Part shown: piece by piece, positions 46,104 through 57,070 of the stretch
Position numbering within the stretch: position 1 is the stretch's first letter
Layout: the number at the start of each line of letters is the position of its first letter
Assembly: GCF_029784135.1 (NCBI RefSeq)
Contig: NC_073746.1
Span: 295,578,089 to 295,642,088, forward strand
DNA length: 64,000 nt
Direction: 5' to 3'
Source: Toxorhynchites rutilus septentrionalis
Lineage: Eukaryota; Arthropoda; Insecta; Diptera; Culicidae
Position numbers and translations under genes: made by a program
The notes under the pieces: generated by a model
Told to the model about the DNA's origin: nothing
What the model saw: the letters and a program-made list of their open reading frames with translations, nothing else
The model's database searches: none

Positions 46104-47385
46104 CAGGGTTTTCCATTTCGGGCTTCCGAAAGTATACAGCCCTGCGCTGACAACCGTTTGACATAGCTGTCAACCAAAGCGTCATATCGTTAGTTGAATG
46201 TCTGCCATTTTACAATATGGATCGTTTTACCATCGCACAACGTGTTAATTTTGTTAAATTATACTATAAAAATGATGAAAAACCGGCAAATGCTTTTCGA
46301 GCATTACGGACGGATTTTGGTCGTCATGGACGGCCTACAGAGCACACAATCGCTAATGTAGTGCGTAAATTCGAACAAACTGGATCCGTAGCGGATATTG
46401 TGAAACCTGTGCATCATCGTCATGTGCGTTCGGCCGAAAATATTGCTGCTGTTGCTGCCAGTGTGGAGGATGACCCGAATGTTTCGATTCCACGGCGTGC
46501 TCAGCAATTGCATTGAATTTTGCGTTTGGACTTGCACCTACATCCATATAAAGTCCAACTGGTACAAAAATTAGAGCGTGGTGACCATGGAATGCGTCGG
46601 GCATACGTCGAATGGGTGAACGAACAACAGCAGCAAAATGCTGAATTTTCGCATAAAATTTTCTTCAGCGATGAGGCACATTTCGAGCTCGGTGGCTATG
46701 TGAACACCCAAAATTTCCGTATATGGGGCTCAGAAAATCCACACGTGATTGTTGAGAGGCCATTGCATCCGCCAAAAGTCACTGTTTGGTGCGCATTATG
46801 GTCTGGTGGAGTCATCGGACCGTATTTCTTTGAAAATGAGGACGGCGAGACGGTAACTGTGAATGGTGAGCACTATGGCCGCATGTTAACCGATTTTTTT
46901 TGCCACAAATTGAAGATATGGATACGGATGATATGTGGTTTCAGCAGGACGGCGCCACGTGCCACACAACACGACCGAACATGGCCATATTGCGAACGAA
47001 ATTTGAGGGACGCATAATTTCGCGTTTTGGTGATGCTAATTGGCCGTCCAAATCATGCGATTTGAACCCGCTAGACTTTTTTTTGTGGGGTTATGCGAAA
47101 GACCGTGTCTATGCCAACTCTCCGCAAACTCTTAAACATTTGAAAGACAATATTCGTGAAGTTATGACCGAGATACCGCCTCATATGTGCCGAAAAGTCA
47201 TCGAAAGTTACCTGTTCCGGATCAAGGTGTGCGAGGAAGCCCTAGGTGGACATTTGAATGATGTTGTATTTCACACATAATGGCATAAACCAAACATTAA
47301 TTTGAAATAAAAGTTTCATCGAAATTAGAATTCTAAGTGTGTTTTATTTCAATTTACTTTCGGAATTTAAAGTTGGAAAACCCTG
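46104..47385 (+). mobile_element. DD41D Tc1/mariner-type transposon in LINE C
   Basis: A 1,282-bp element with ends CAGGGTTTTCCATTTCGGGC and CAGGGTTTTCCAACTTTAAA (right end reverse-complemented), agreeing again at TTCCGAAAGTA. TA is duplicated (46102-46103, 47386-47387). One transposase gene fills it. Confidence 0.92.
46217..47280 (+). pseudogene. DD41D transposase, broken by TGA and a T-run frameshift
   Basis: A DDE/D transposase of the IS630-Tc1-mariner superfamily, ~354 codons. The N-terminal helix-turn-helix (residues ~1-60, RVNFVKLYYKNDEKPANAFR, then HTIANVVRKFEQTGSV) is followed by a catalytic Asp in FFSDEAHFE (~152), Asp in WFQQDGATCH, and Asp in LNPLDFFLWG. There are 41 residues between the last two. 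TGA at 46514-46516 interrupts after residue 99. A one-base shift occurs in a run of eight T (46893-46900), moving the frame to 46900-47280. Otherwise the protein is well conserved, so decay is recent. Both D/E sites needed for strand transfer are still encoded, in different frames. Confidence 0.9.
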
Positions 47386-49748
47386 TATAATCGGTTATCT
47401 ACCCGTGAACGCATCAACAGAGTAGGATATAATGCTGATCGAATCAATGTCCGCTATTGGGCTTGTTCAGATGAATCGACTACGGAACGTGAATGGTCCT
47501 CCAATTCCACTCCTAAAATCAGATGAACATCACAAACCGTTCATTCTGAGGCTGGACACTCAATTAACTGTGCCATGTTTCAGCCACGCTCCGGCGGAAG
47601 CCACGTATTTGGTCTTCAAAAGATGTGATATCAGTTCGCTGAAAAATGAACTTTCGGTAATTGACTGGGCACAACGCTTGAGCTGTACTCCACTGGATGA
47701 AACTGTTGTTGCTTTCTATGCTACGCTACACAACGTTTTCGATAAGCTAGTTCCACGTCGCCACACTGGCACTTTCATTGTTACCCGTAAACCTTGGTGG
47801 ACGTCCGAGCTCCGTCATTTGCGCAACAAGCTTCGTAAAGCCCGCAATCGATTCTTTAGTGCTAGATCTGAAGAAAATAGCAACATTCTACGACTCATTG
47901 AAAGTAAATATAATGTTCTGCTTAAGACAACATATGCAGCGTACGTAGATAAGCTCCAATCTGATTTGAAGTTGAATCCTTCATCTTTTTGGGCTTTTGT
48001 TAGAGCTCAAAAATCATCGAAACACATTCCATGCAATGATGAATATAAAGGACGCCGAGCAAGCACAGCCAAAGAAGTCGCCAACCTGTTTGCTGAATTT
48101 TTACAAACTGTTTTCCGATCCACATCTCCGGCATCCAATACGGAAACATTCCGTCTCACACCTTCGTATGATGTGCATCTTCCTCATTTCCGTTTTATTG
48201 CCAGAGACGTTTTCGAAGCGCTGAACGATCTGGATGTTTCCAAAGGACCTGGTGTGGATGGATCGTCAAGGGATGCGCAGCCGAACTGGTTTCATCTATA
48301 ACGTTGATTTTTAATCGTTCATTAACCGAGCGTACGTTTCCGTCAATATGGAAAAGTGCTAAAATGGTCCCAATCCATTAAGTAGGAAGCATGAATCACG
48401 TCGAAAACTACCGTGGAATATCGATACTTTGCTGTCTGGGCAAACTTTTCGAAACAGTCGTCCATCTTTTTCTGAATAATGCTGCTAAGCCGTTAATTAG
48501 CGAGTTTCAGCATGGTTTCGTCGAGCGTCCTTCAACGACGACCAATCTGATGGAATATAGTAACACATTGTTTCCTGCAGTAGAATCCCGTTGCCAAGTA
48601 GATTCGATCTACGTGGACTTCTCACAGGCTTCCGACGTGGTTCCACACATCCTCGTTGTCGACAAACTTTCAGATTTAGGCTTCCCAAGTTGGATAGTTG
48701 ATTGGCTGAAGTCATATCTTACCGGGCGGATAGGTTTCGTGCAAGTTGATCACGAAGTCTCGGCATCGTTTGATTGTGGATTGTGAAGCTTTGCAAACTG
48801 ATATAGATCAACTTTGAGCATATAAAAAAAAATGCAAAGTTATCTCTTTTACCCGCTGTCAAACTGCTGTTGAATTCAGTTATTGATTCGATATTGATTC
48901 GACCGCTCTTGAGCGGGTCAATTCCATACGTGACCTAGGTGTGATCGTGGACAGTAAGCAGAGATTCATTGAGCATGTTGTGTCAACTGCAGCCAAGGCA
49001 TTCTCTGCACAACATTCATCACTGATGTATATGCTCTTAAATCACCATACTGCTCCGTAGTATGCAGTGTTATGGAATATGCAGCGCCAGTTTGGGCACC
49101 TTATCACGTCTAACATGGTCTGAAACTTGAACGAGTACAGAAGCATTTCATCCGATTGCCACCGTACACATCACGCTGCCTGCTGATTGGTTTGGAGACA
49201 TTATCAGCCAGACGCCTGAAGCTGCATCGAGTGTTTATCTTCGATATTCTCACAAATCGTATGGATTGCCCGGCATTACTTCAGAGTATCTACATAAACG
49301 TCCCGTCTCGCACTCTTCGACATAACTATGGTCTCCGACTACAAGCTAACAGGACAAATTACGGGTTCAATAATCCTTTTAGTACATGTATTCGTACTTT
49401 TAACGCTGGTTATTACAATTTTGATTTCTTTATCAGCAAGGATGTGTTCGTTAACAAAATTAGAAATTTAGTTTAGTTTAATTCACAGTCTGTACGATTA
49501 AACACCGAATACTAAGAATAAATAAATAAATAAAAACGACAGTAAATGATGTTTAACTACTTCGTTGAACTTCTATCATTCGTGTTGGTAGAAAAACTAT
49601 CCGAATTAGTTCGTCCAAAACACCGAACTTCCGCGTCCAAAATTGCTGGTCTGGAAAAAAAAGGTTATTGTTGGTTTTGTGTGCACACTTTTGAAATTTA
49701 CACACAAAAGCAGAGGCGACTAGTATTTGTTTACGTTCCGCAGCAAGC

Positions 49749-50480
49749 ATGGAACACGCGCGAAAGCTAATTGTGAAACTTCACTCGCAAAAGTTCAAAA
49801 ACCGTGTGAGGAAACGCTTTCAGAACGTATCGAGACTCACGGCTTGGCCAGACATAACGTATGCATTAAAAAAATGAACTGATTTCGGTTGGCGATTAAA
49901 AAAACAACAAAATATAATTCAGTGAACCGATACTTTGTTCGTACATCGTGGACATCGTGAAGCACTTTGTGTCCGCCAGATATAGCCGATTCGGCATTTG
50001 AAACATCTTGTTTCTTCAGGAGAATGGCGAGAGCGTAGAAAGGAAGCCTGGCTCTGATCGTCCGACTGTGCTGAGAAACCGTGCAGCAGAAGCTAGAGAA
50101 AGGGACCGAGAGCAAGGAGACCGGGAGGTCGGAGCAACCAGCCAAACTCTAGACCGCCCATGTCTGAATAGCAGGCAATCACTCAAAAAGAGGGGCTGAC
50201 AACAAATCACTGGAAGAAATTGGACCGGCTGAAGATATACGTTGTACCGAAGTCCGCCAACCCTCCCAAAGACCCCCAACAGCGATCGATAGAAAATTGC
50301 TGGGCGAACCCCAAGCGGAGGATCTACTCCAATAATTGTGTGACCAAACAGAGAAGCAGCTGATCGTCAAGGCCACGAAAGATCTGAAGAACATGTTGAC
50401 AAATGTCTTCTCATCGATCATGGATATAACAAGGATATAGAGCAGCTTTTGAAGAATCATTTACTTCCTCGTGCTTCCAT
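49749..50480 (+). pseudogene. Degraded ITmD37E-type transposase
   Basis: It starts MEHARKLIVKLHSQKFKNRV (49749), with stops soon after. Later, VPKSANPPKDPQQRSIENCW (near 50235-50295) aligns with NPPNAPELRPIEKYW around the third catalytic Glu of the copy at 21.4 kb. The segment 49965-50000 matches the relic at 7.86 kb in reverse. Multiple frameshifts. The ends were not identified. Confidence 0.6.
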
Positions 50481-50559
50481 ATTGTTTGGAGAATTGCCAT
50501 ATTGCTCCCAAATGGATTCAACTAGGTTCATAAGACCGAGAAACAAGCGCCGAAAATTT

Positions 50560-50766
50560 GGTCGATTCTATAGCTAGCGGAAATTGACGGGTATTTTCAT
50601 CGGGTCTTAATCCACTTGACTACTTCGTGTGCAGTTATATGCTGCAAATCACTCAGGATTTGGTACGAACCAGGTGTGATGGATTCACAAAATGTCTGCG
50701 CGAAATTATTAAAGATAAATGTAATGATCAAAATATTGCATTTCTATTATATGTGCCATTTAAATA
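50560..50766 (+). pseudogene. Transposase C-terminal relic, Tc1/mariner-like
   Basis: A short frame reads GLNPLDYFVCSYML ... KCLREIIKDK and stops after VPFK at 50763-50765. 'LNPLDYFVWSY' is typical around the third catalytic Asp of several mariner-related transposases. The upstream part is unreadable. It may belong to a different element from the ITmD37E relic to its left. Confidence 0.45.
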
Positions 50767-51179
50767 AAAAATGAACGGTTGGATCTGGTAGTGTTGCAAT
50801 CATATTTTACTTCAATGACACTTATTCTGAAGCACAGTGTAAATGTTTTAGGCATTCTTCCTAGCCGAATGATTATTGAGCAAGTCATCGTGTTCAATTT
50901 TAAAACCCTCCGTTGTCCACCTTTTGAGTGGCATTTTTCAAGGATAGGTGTGAATGTTCTTTGTAGTTTCAAGTAGTTTCAAGAGAGAACATCAGTAGTT
51001 AGGTGTTAATCCACTGATTAGAAATTGTAATTTTTATGCATGGATATACTGGAATTGACATGTGATTCTTTTACGACCTACGAGTGTTCTGATTGCAGTT
51101 CTTTGATTTGCGTTCCGATCAATAACTACTAGGTGTAGAAGAAAGAAACCGGATTTTTTAAAAGTAAACTTTAATTGCA

Positions 51180-51720
51180 TTCAAATGTTTTCATTTGATG
51201 CTTTTATTCTATTTTATGTAAAGTATTTCCCATCGATAGCTATACACTTTCCTCATATTTCTAGAGATTCAACAAATCCACTTAGTGTATCTTTTTGGCA
51301 CTCTGGTCGTTTTTCACCCAAAGATCAATTCAATTTGATCATTTTTGTTGGTGGTGTTTAGTATTGAAAGTTTCGTCAGGTTTGAGTAGCTCAAAGTAGA
51401 ACAAAATCTCCTGATTCTACCAAAAAAAATCCATTGGTCTCCGTCCACAGTGATGTGACCATGCAACCGATGTTGATGGTTCTCCTGGGCTCACCCAAGA
51501 TCACTGCATTTTGCGTGTGATTTTTCGGTTTTCCTACTGTCTCTACTTCAACCCATAGGGAACCCATTTTTCTCGATGTTACCCATGGATTTCAAACGTA
51601 TGGAGATGAATTCTTGAGTCTCATTCAATTGATCCGTGAGTTATTGCTCGAGTGTCATATGCGTTTGAGGATCATCTCCGTCCAAATGTGCTTGCAGTTC
51701 ACTATCCACGAACTTTTATC
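51180..51720 (-). pseudogene. Mariner (DD34D-like) transposase relic
   Basis: On the minus strand, FISIRLKSMGNIEKNGFPMG near 51540-51620 resembles the mariner helix-turn-helix end (RLKAMGKIQK.GKWVPHEL). Near 51200-51270, ESLEI*GKCIAIDGKYFT resembles the mariner C-terminus (ERW.KVV.SDGKYF). The catalytic core between them is deleted or unreadable. Confidence 0.5.
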
Positions 51721-51846
51721 GGAGGTTGAAATATTCAATATACTTCAAATCTATGCTGCAAAGGAAAGTTTGTTTCGTTTCGAGTTAAAATTCTTTGCTA
51801 CATTTCGAAACAAGACAATGTTGCCAGAAATGCTTTATGATGAGTA

Positions 51847-52247
51847 CAGGTAAACTTCGATATAACGTACATTTCACTTTCAAAATTGTACGTTGTATCG
51901 AATTGTACGTTATATCGAAGCATAATATAGTACTCACAAACGTAGTCTATAATACATTATTGTGTTGCTGTTTCAGTCAAGTTCAGAAGACGAAGCCAGC
52001 TTTTCTCATGATGTTTCCCTTCGTACTGTTGATTAAAGCTTGATTCATTTAGAATCCGAAATCACAAAACCAGCTGTATTTCGGGATTGATTGAAGGTAC
52101 AAAACTTGTTTTAACATCACAATACAGATAATTCATTGTTCTATCAGAAAAAAAATATTGAAAATTTTTTTCCTTTACTCTTTGGAAATGTGTACGTTAT
52201 ATCGAGGGTACGTTATAACGAGGGTACGTTATATCGAAGTTTCCCTG
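51847..52247. mobile_element. Pogo-like MITE (copy 2)
   Basis: Ends CAGGTAAACTTCGATATAAC and CAGGGAAACTTCGATATAAC (right end reverse-complemented), TA on both flanks (51845-51846, 52248-52249), and extra CGATATAACG words. It is the inverse of 12955-13394, with the same interior (AATACATTATTGTGTTGCTG; GAAGACGAAGCCAGC). Confidence 0.85.
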
Positions 52248-52249
52248 TA

Positions 52250-53760
52250 CATTGAGAGTTAGAACCCTTTGTTGACACACTCCTGCTTCATATTTATTAA
52301 CCTTACATAGATATCCATTGATAAAGGAAGCAATATATCACAAGTAACGATCAATATCAGCTTTAAATAGCTTTAAAAATATTATCAAAATCTGTCTGAC
52401 AAATGTGAAGCACAAGATAGCAGCTGTTTTAGCAACAAATATTTTTAGAATTGCTTGGGTACGTGAATGATGGTCGAATACAAACTTAAATATATCGCTC
52501 CACCTCACTATAACGCCTTGATTATTGTGTATGTTTTCAAAATAGTTACATAAATTATCATCGTATAGAGCTGAAATTAGAGTGTGGATTAATTTCACTT
52601 TTGAGTTATCCATTTTTGATGAGTAATAGTGAATACAATAGGCAATAATAATGCTGAGTCATATGTTATAATATCATTATCGCCCATTTATTCGCAGTCT
52701 GTAATCACGCAATATCTCACCGAAGTAAACAACTCACTCGCGCTTTCAACGAATGCTACCGCTAGTCAAAAGAAAGCATTCAGCGGCCAAAAGGCGCTAA
52801 TTTCTAACCGGAACACGTACCATCCGACGATAAGCCATTGTCGTTTGCTTGCCGGAGCCTTTCGGCGCAGATTAAACTGTGGTGGTGTGCAACATTCCGC
52901 TAGACATAAACCTAGCGGAGGAGTGATAACTTCTTCATCAGTTGAGCACGCATCGAAATTGGAACACCGGTCGATGCACAAATCTCCCTCAAACTTGTCT
53001 TGTCTCAATTGCAATCTGTAGTTTTTTTTTCAGCATAACAAAAGTTGCTTAAATATTTTAATAGTATTTATAGTGCTGGGTAACAAGATACACGTGCAAA
53101 AATCGGACTAATTATGAATACACCCACGTGCCATGCAATGTAATGATCGTGTAATTAGATAGATGACACTCGGTCGAGGATTCACGGAAGCGATTAATGT
53201 GATTAAAATATATATTTTCATTCGATTCGCAGTCGGAAATAATAATATTTCAGAAGGTAGTAGGATTGTTTTTAATGTTGTTTTTGTAAATATTTTTGTT
53301 TGATTGCTTTCGATGCATCGACCCCGGGTTTTTCATAGGTGGGATTTTTATCAATCAATGCTAGAGGCTGGCAAAGAGCGCATAATAGTATGATAGTAAT
53401 TCAATTATCATGATTGGCTTGGTTGTTCTCCTAAGTTATTGAATTGCCCCTTCATTCAGACTAATTCATAAGTAGATTTCACAGTGACGAATTGCTATTT
53501 CGTTTATTTTATTTATTGTAGGAAACATTTTCGTCGCATTTGGGCGTTTTTCGAAGTTTACAGGCAATAATCACGATGTCTCGCTACACAGATTTTTTTT
53601 TGCTTGCGGCGGTTCGAGAAGATTCATCATTATTCGGTCGGTTTTTTATTTATTTTTGATTTATCTCGGTTCTAGGATCTATGAATAATTTTTATTGAAG
53701 TTCCAGGTTTCAAATTCGCAGGGTTTCTTATTAACAGAAATATTAGATTCAAAATCTATA
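52250..53760. other. No recognisable gene; one 130-codon ORF of unknown status
   Basis: ORF 52629-53021 (+) is Ser/Asn-rich at first and ends SPSNLSCLNCNL. No domain is recognised, and an 82-codon antisense ORF overlaps it. The remaining sequence is AT-rich and single-copy in this window, possibly host non-coding DNA. Confidence 0.4.
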
Positions 53761-53762
53761 TA

Positions 53763-54020
53763 CAGTACAACCCCGATCATCCGCGGAATAGTCTGACAAC
53801 ATCACCACGGATAACGAAAATCGCAGATAACGCAATAAAGGACTAAAAATTAGGTGCGAACCCGAAATAAAATATTTGGGCATAATTTATCAATACAGAA
53901 ATCATTCAACTATCCATCTGCAAGGTCATGTATACCAGAGGACGGATAACGTGAAAGCAAAGCCCAAAACAAAAGATCAAAAGCATACTCATCCGCTCGC
54001 GGATAGTCACGGTTCTACAG
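53763..54020. mobile_element. Short TA-flanked MITE, pogo/Tigger-like
   Basis: Inverted ends CAGTACAACCCCGATCATCC and CTGTAGAACCGTGACTATCC (right end reverse-complemented) with TA on both sides. The interior repeats GGATAACG and CGCGGA words near both ends. 258 bp, no ORF. Confidence 0.7.
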
Positions 54021-54054
54021 TATATATAAATGGAGTTCTCTCTGTCTGTCTGTC

Positions 54055-54232
54055 TCTTTGATTCTTTTGGACATGGAAATTACTAAACCTATCGGCGTGA
54101 AAATTTATATGTAAGGGTTTTTGGGGCTGGAGAAGGTTCTTATGATGGTTCGAGAACCCTCTTCCCCCTCTGGGGGACTGCCATAGAAATGAAACACAAG
54201 TTTTTTATACAAACACAAACACAAGAAATTTA
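54055..54232 (+). repeat. Dispersed repeat unit (as 29.2 kb)
   Basis: AAGGTTCTTATGATGGTTCGAGAACCC, a C-rich block and GAAATGAAACACAAGTTT match the units at 29210-29560 and, inverted, 236-385. A (TCTG)n-like run precedes it at 54036-54055. Confidence 0.55.
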
Positions 54233-54234
54233 TA

Positions 54235-55309
54235 CAGCCATTCCATGTCAAACCGATATGGTGGTTCTCAGATTTTCATCAAAAGTGCGTAAATTTGCCT
54301 AAATTTGCATCGTAAACCGTTAGACCCATATTTTTTTTTTTTTTTCATTAGGGTGACCATTTCCATTTTAGGGTGGTCAATTTTTCCACTTTTTCCCTAA
54401 AATGATTTTTTTTTCAAAAATTCATAACTTTTGAACCACTGAACCGATTTAAATTATTGATATATCAAATTGAAGCCAAATTTTATAAAATAATATTGAA
54501 CTTGCAAAAAAAATGAATTTTATATCCGTAATTATTGATTGTAGTCGTTTTTCATTGCTTTCGTAGCATTGGACTAGAGGGCGCTATTTTTTTATATTTT
54601 TTCTAGAAAGCTGAAGATTTTTTACAGAACATATCTCGATATCAGAGATGCTATGTTTTCATTTTTGAGAAATAATTTTTCAAAGTTCGATGGTTGGTTC
54701 GAAAAAACAATGTTTCCTCCTTTTTCCCACTACAAAAATTCATAACTTTTGAACTGATTCGGATGACCGACATATCAAATTGAAGCTTATGGATTAGTTT
54801 TATTCGAAAAAATACTAATTTTGCCATTTTTTTTATTTTCGTTTTTATAATTATTGATTGAGTTGATTTTTCATAGTTTTCTCGGGTAATGATAGAGGGC
54901 GCTATATTATTTTATATTTTTTCTGATAAACTGAGGTATCCGAAGCTTAGAGAGGTATTATTCTTCGTTTTTGAGTTATTATTTTCCAAACTTAATATGT
55001 TTTATGTCTTCGTTCAACATTCCTATGTGACTAGACTGGACCTATGCGAATAGAATTCAATCTTCCCGCAAGTGTGATATTTCAAATAAGGTTAGCTCGT
55101 TGGCTTCAATATCTCGATTATGATAATGTTATGATTTTTTGGAAAAAGGCAGTTTTGGCAAAAAGTGGAAAAAAAATTGTTTCTAAAATGGATATGGGCT
55201 TTAAATAAAATAAAAAAAATACGGGTCTAATGTTTTGTGATAAAGTACAAAAGTACAACTTTCCATGGTAATCTGAGAACCACTATATAGGTTTGGCATG
55301 GAATGGCTG
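54235..55309. mobile_element. Inverted-repeat MITE, compact copy
   Basis: Ends CAGCCATTCCATGTCAAACC and CAGCCATTCCATGCCAAACC (right end reverse-complemented), TA on both flanks. The arms contain two direct modules ~300 bp apart (AAATTCATAACTTTTGAAC at ~54418 and 54728). Related copies are at 25001-29199 and 62021-62450. No ORF. Confidence 0.85.
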
Positions 55310-55620
55310 TATATCTTCTTCTTAAATGGCACTAACGTTCCTAGAGAAGCTTCGCCGCCTCAATGTAGGTAGTAAAGCCTGTGCACGTTAAATTTCGGAC
55401 ACCAACATGATACCAGTAAAACAAAAATTCGCGTCATACAACAAAACCGATTGTTTATTTCAGTAAAATAGACTTATATCTAAAACAAGGAAAGTTTACT
55501 TTGATGTTAATTACGTTGTCTGTGAACCTCACGAACTTTCTTGGGAACATCTGCCATTAGGTTCCGTACAGTATCCTCAGATATGCTGGCGGCGGAGCTT
55601 TTCCATCTCCTCTTGAAATC

Positions 55621-56866
55621 ATTAACCCATTAACGACCAAGCTGTAAAAATTATTTTTTTGACGAAAGCCATTGGATTATTGACGCTGAAGGAACTCCAA
55701 TGTTCAAGAATTTATTTTTTTCCCATCTTCCATTTTCCGGGAAATGATTGTTCGAAAAATCGAACATTGGACGAAACCCGCATTTTTTTTTTGCAAGTAC
55801 AAACATACTGCGAACAAAAAGTCACTTCAATTAGCAAATATACGGTATTCATAAACGCATCAATTTTACATTCCGGGAAGAACAAGAACAGGAGAATGGA
55901 GTATAAACCCAAATTAATTTACCTATGGAGAGATGTGGCATTTCTTATTCTTTCTTTCTTTCTTGGTTTTAAGAGGCTTTAAACTTTGCAGTTCATTCGC
56001 CTCTAGGCATTTCTTATTTCATGTAATTTTAACTTATTACTGGCAGGCTTTCTCTTTCAAACGAAAGCATATGCTGTTATTTTTATTGTGAACTGTGGAG
56101 AAATGTCAATGTTTAAAAATTAGTCTCCCCAATTATCCATTTCCCGAAAAAATCGAACATTTTCCAAAACCTGCAAAGCACCAGAGTACTGCGAAAAAAC
56201 AATGGCATAGAGGGTTGGGAGGATATTATTCGGTCCGGCGGAAGAATATTCACACAAACAATCTCATTAGAATCCTCGTTAAACGTACTGATCATTTCCT
56301 CCAGCTTCTCCACAAAAGAAATTCTACGGGCCGCCATCACCTAAGGTTATTACGGACCAAAAATCATACAGATTTTCAGTAACATTTGCTAAATTAATCG
56401 ACATTTGCAAACATTCACAATTAAACATGCAAGAATAAATGAAAAACTTCCGTCTTCTAAAGTATTGGTGTTGATTCAGCAGAAAAATAAATGTTCGTTT
56501 GATTTTTCGAACACTCAATTTCCCCGGCTGTTATTTTCCTGTAGGTGGCTCAATCGAATGATTTTCGCTTTTTATCACAATGTATGTCCTTTTATCAAAG
56601 CAATACTGTAGAAAAGTTCACATATTTTTGTATTTTATTGGGTTTTTTATTTGAAATTGAAAACATCTTTCAAACATACTCGCTTCAAATCAAAATTATT
56701 ATCCAATAAAGTTACTCAAAACTGAATGAAATCGATATAAGTGATAGCTAATAAATTAAGCTATCTTTTGGTGCCATAACATCACCATATGGTTTCTTTC
56801 CAAAGACATAAAAAATTTTCAAAGTTGCTGTTCGATTTTTGGAACGCTTGGCCTAAAATGGGTGAT
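55621..56866. mobile_element. MITE inserted in the ITmD37E transposase gene
   Basis: Ends AACCCATTAACGACCAAGC and CACCCATTTTAGGCCAAGC (right end reverse-complemented). TTAA abuts the left CCC, as in piggyBac-type elements, but the right flank reads TGAT, so the superfamily is uncertain. The interior has diverged direct modules (GAAAAAATCGAACATT at ~55755 and 56145, CATACTGCGAA / AGTACTGCGAA). Boundaries are accurate to about 5 bp. Confidence 0.7.
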
Positions 56867-56964
56867 TGCCATTCGCTTTCATCTTAGTTTCGAATAGTTT
56901 TCGAATAATCAGAGCCCAGCACTTTTCCACAGGGCGAAGTTCTGGACAGTTCGGTGGATTTTCT

Positions 56965-57070
56965 GTTTTTGGCACATATTTAACCTCATGTGCATTTTTT
57001 TTTGGCACATATTTAACCTCATGTGCATTATGTGTTTTTTTGTTTTCACATATTAACCTCATGTGCATGT
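56965..57070. repeat. Triplicated short segment in transposase relic
   Basis: Three tandem copies of a ~35-bp unit contain CACATATT(T)AACCTCATGT, each ending at GTGCAT. They sit between the frame with the first catalytic Asp and the frame with the third catalytic Glu. Confidence 0.8.

Larger units (their letters stand above)
45368..49476 (+). pseudogene. LINE C ORF2: endonuclease, reverse transcriptase, C-terminus
   Basis: Endonuclease: YYQNVR (with TGA where Gly is expected, 45653-45655), ILVLTETWL (catalytic Glu), SRGGGVLIAV, and LGDYSLPDLRW (GDFN-like motif), to 46102. After the transposon, the frame resumes with one TAG (47425-47427). The connector then reads NPSSFWAFVRAQKSS and LDVSKGPGVDG (to 48301), followed by NYRGISILCCLGKLFE, FQHGFVERPSTTTNL and VDFSQASDVVPH (motif A). 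The stretch that should hold motif B and the YADD box is deleted near 48785. VNSIRDLGVIVDSK and a final C-terminal frame (49156-49476) follow. Without the YADD box it cannot be active. Confidence 0.85.
44990..49535 (+). mobile_element. LINE C: long non-LTR retrotransposon split by a DD41D transposon
   Basis: A 5' region with two diverged ~330-bp repeats is followed by endonuclease, connector, reverse transcriptase and C-terminal segments in one overall order, and an (AAATA)n tail at 49518-49534. The motif style is Jockey-like. It is interrupted at 46104-47385 by a Tc1/mariner-type transposon. Removing the insertion plus one TA restores the frame. Confidence 0.85.

Noticed and set aside
52629..53021. 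130-codon ORF as a host gene
   Set aside because: No recognisable domain and an antisense ORF of comparable quality.
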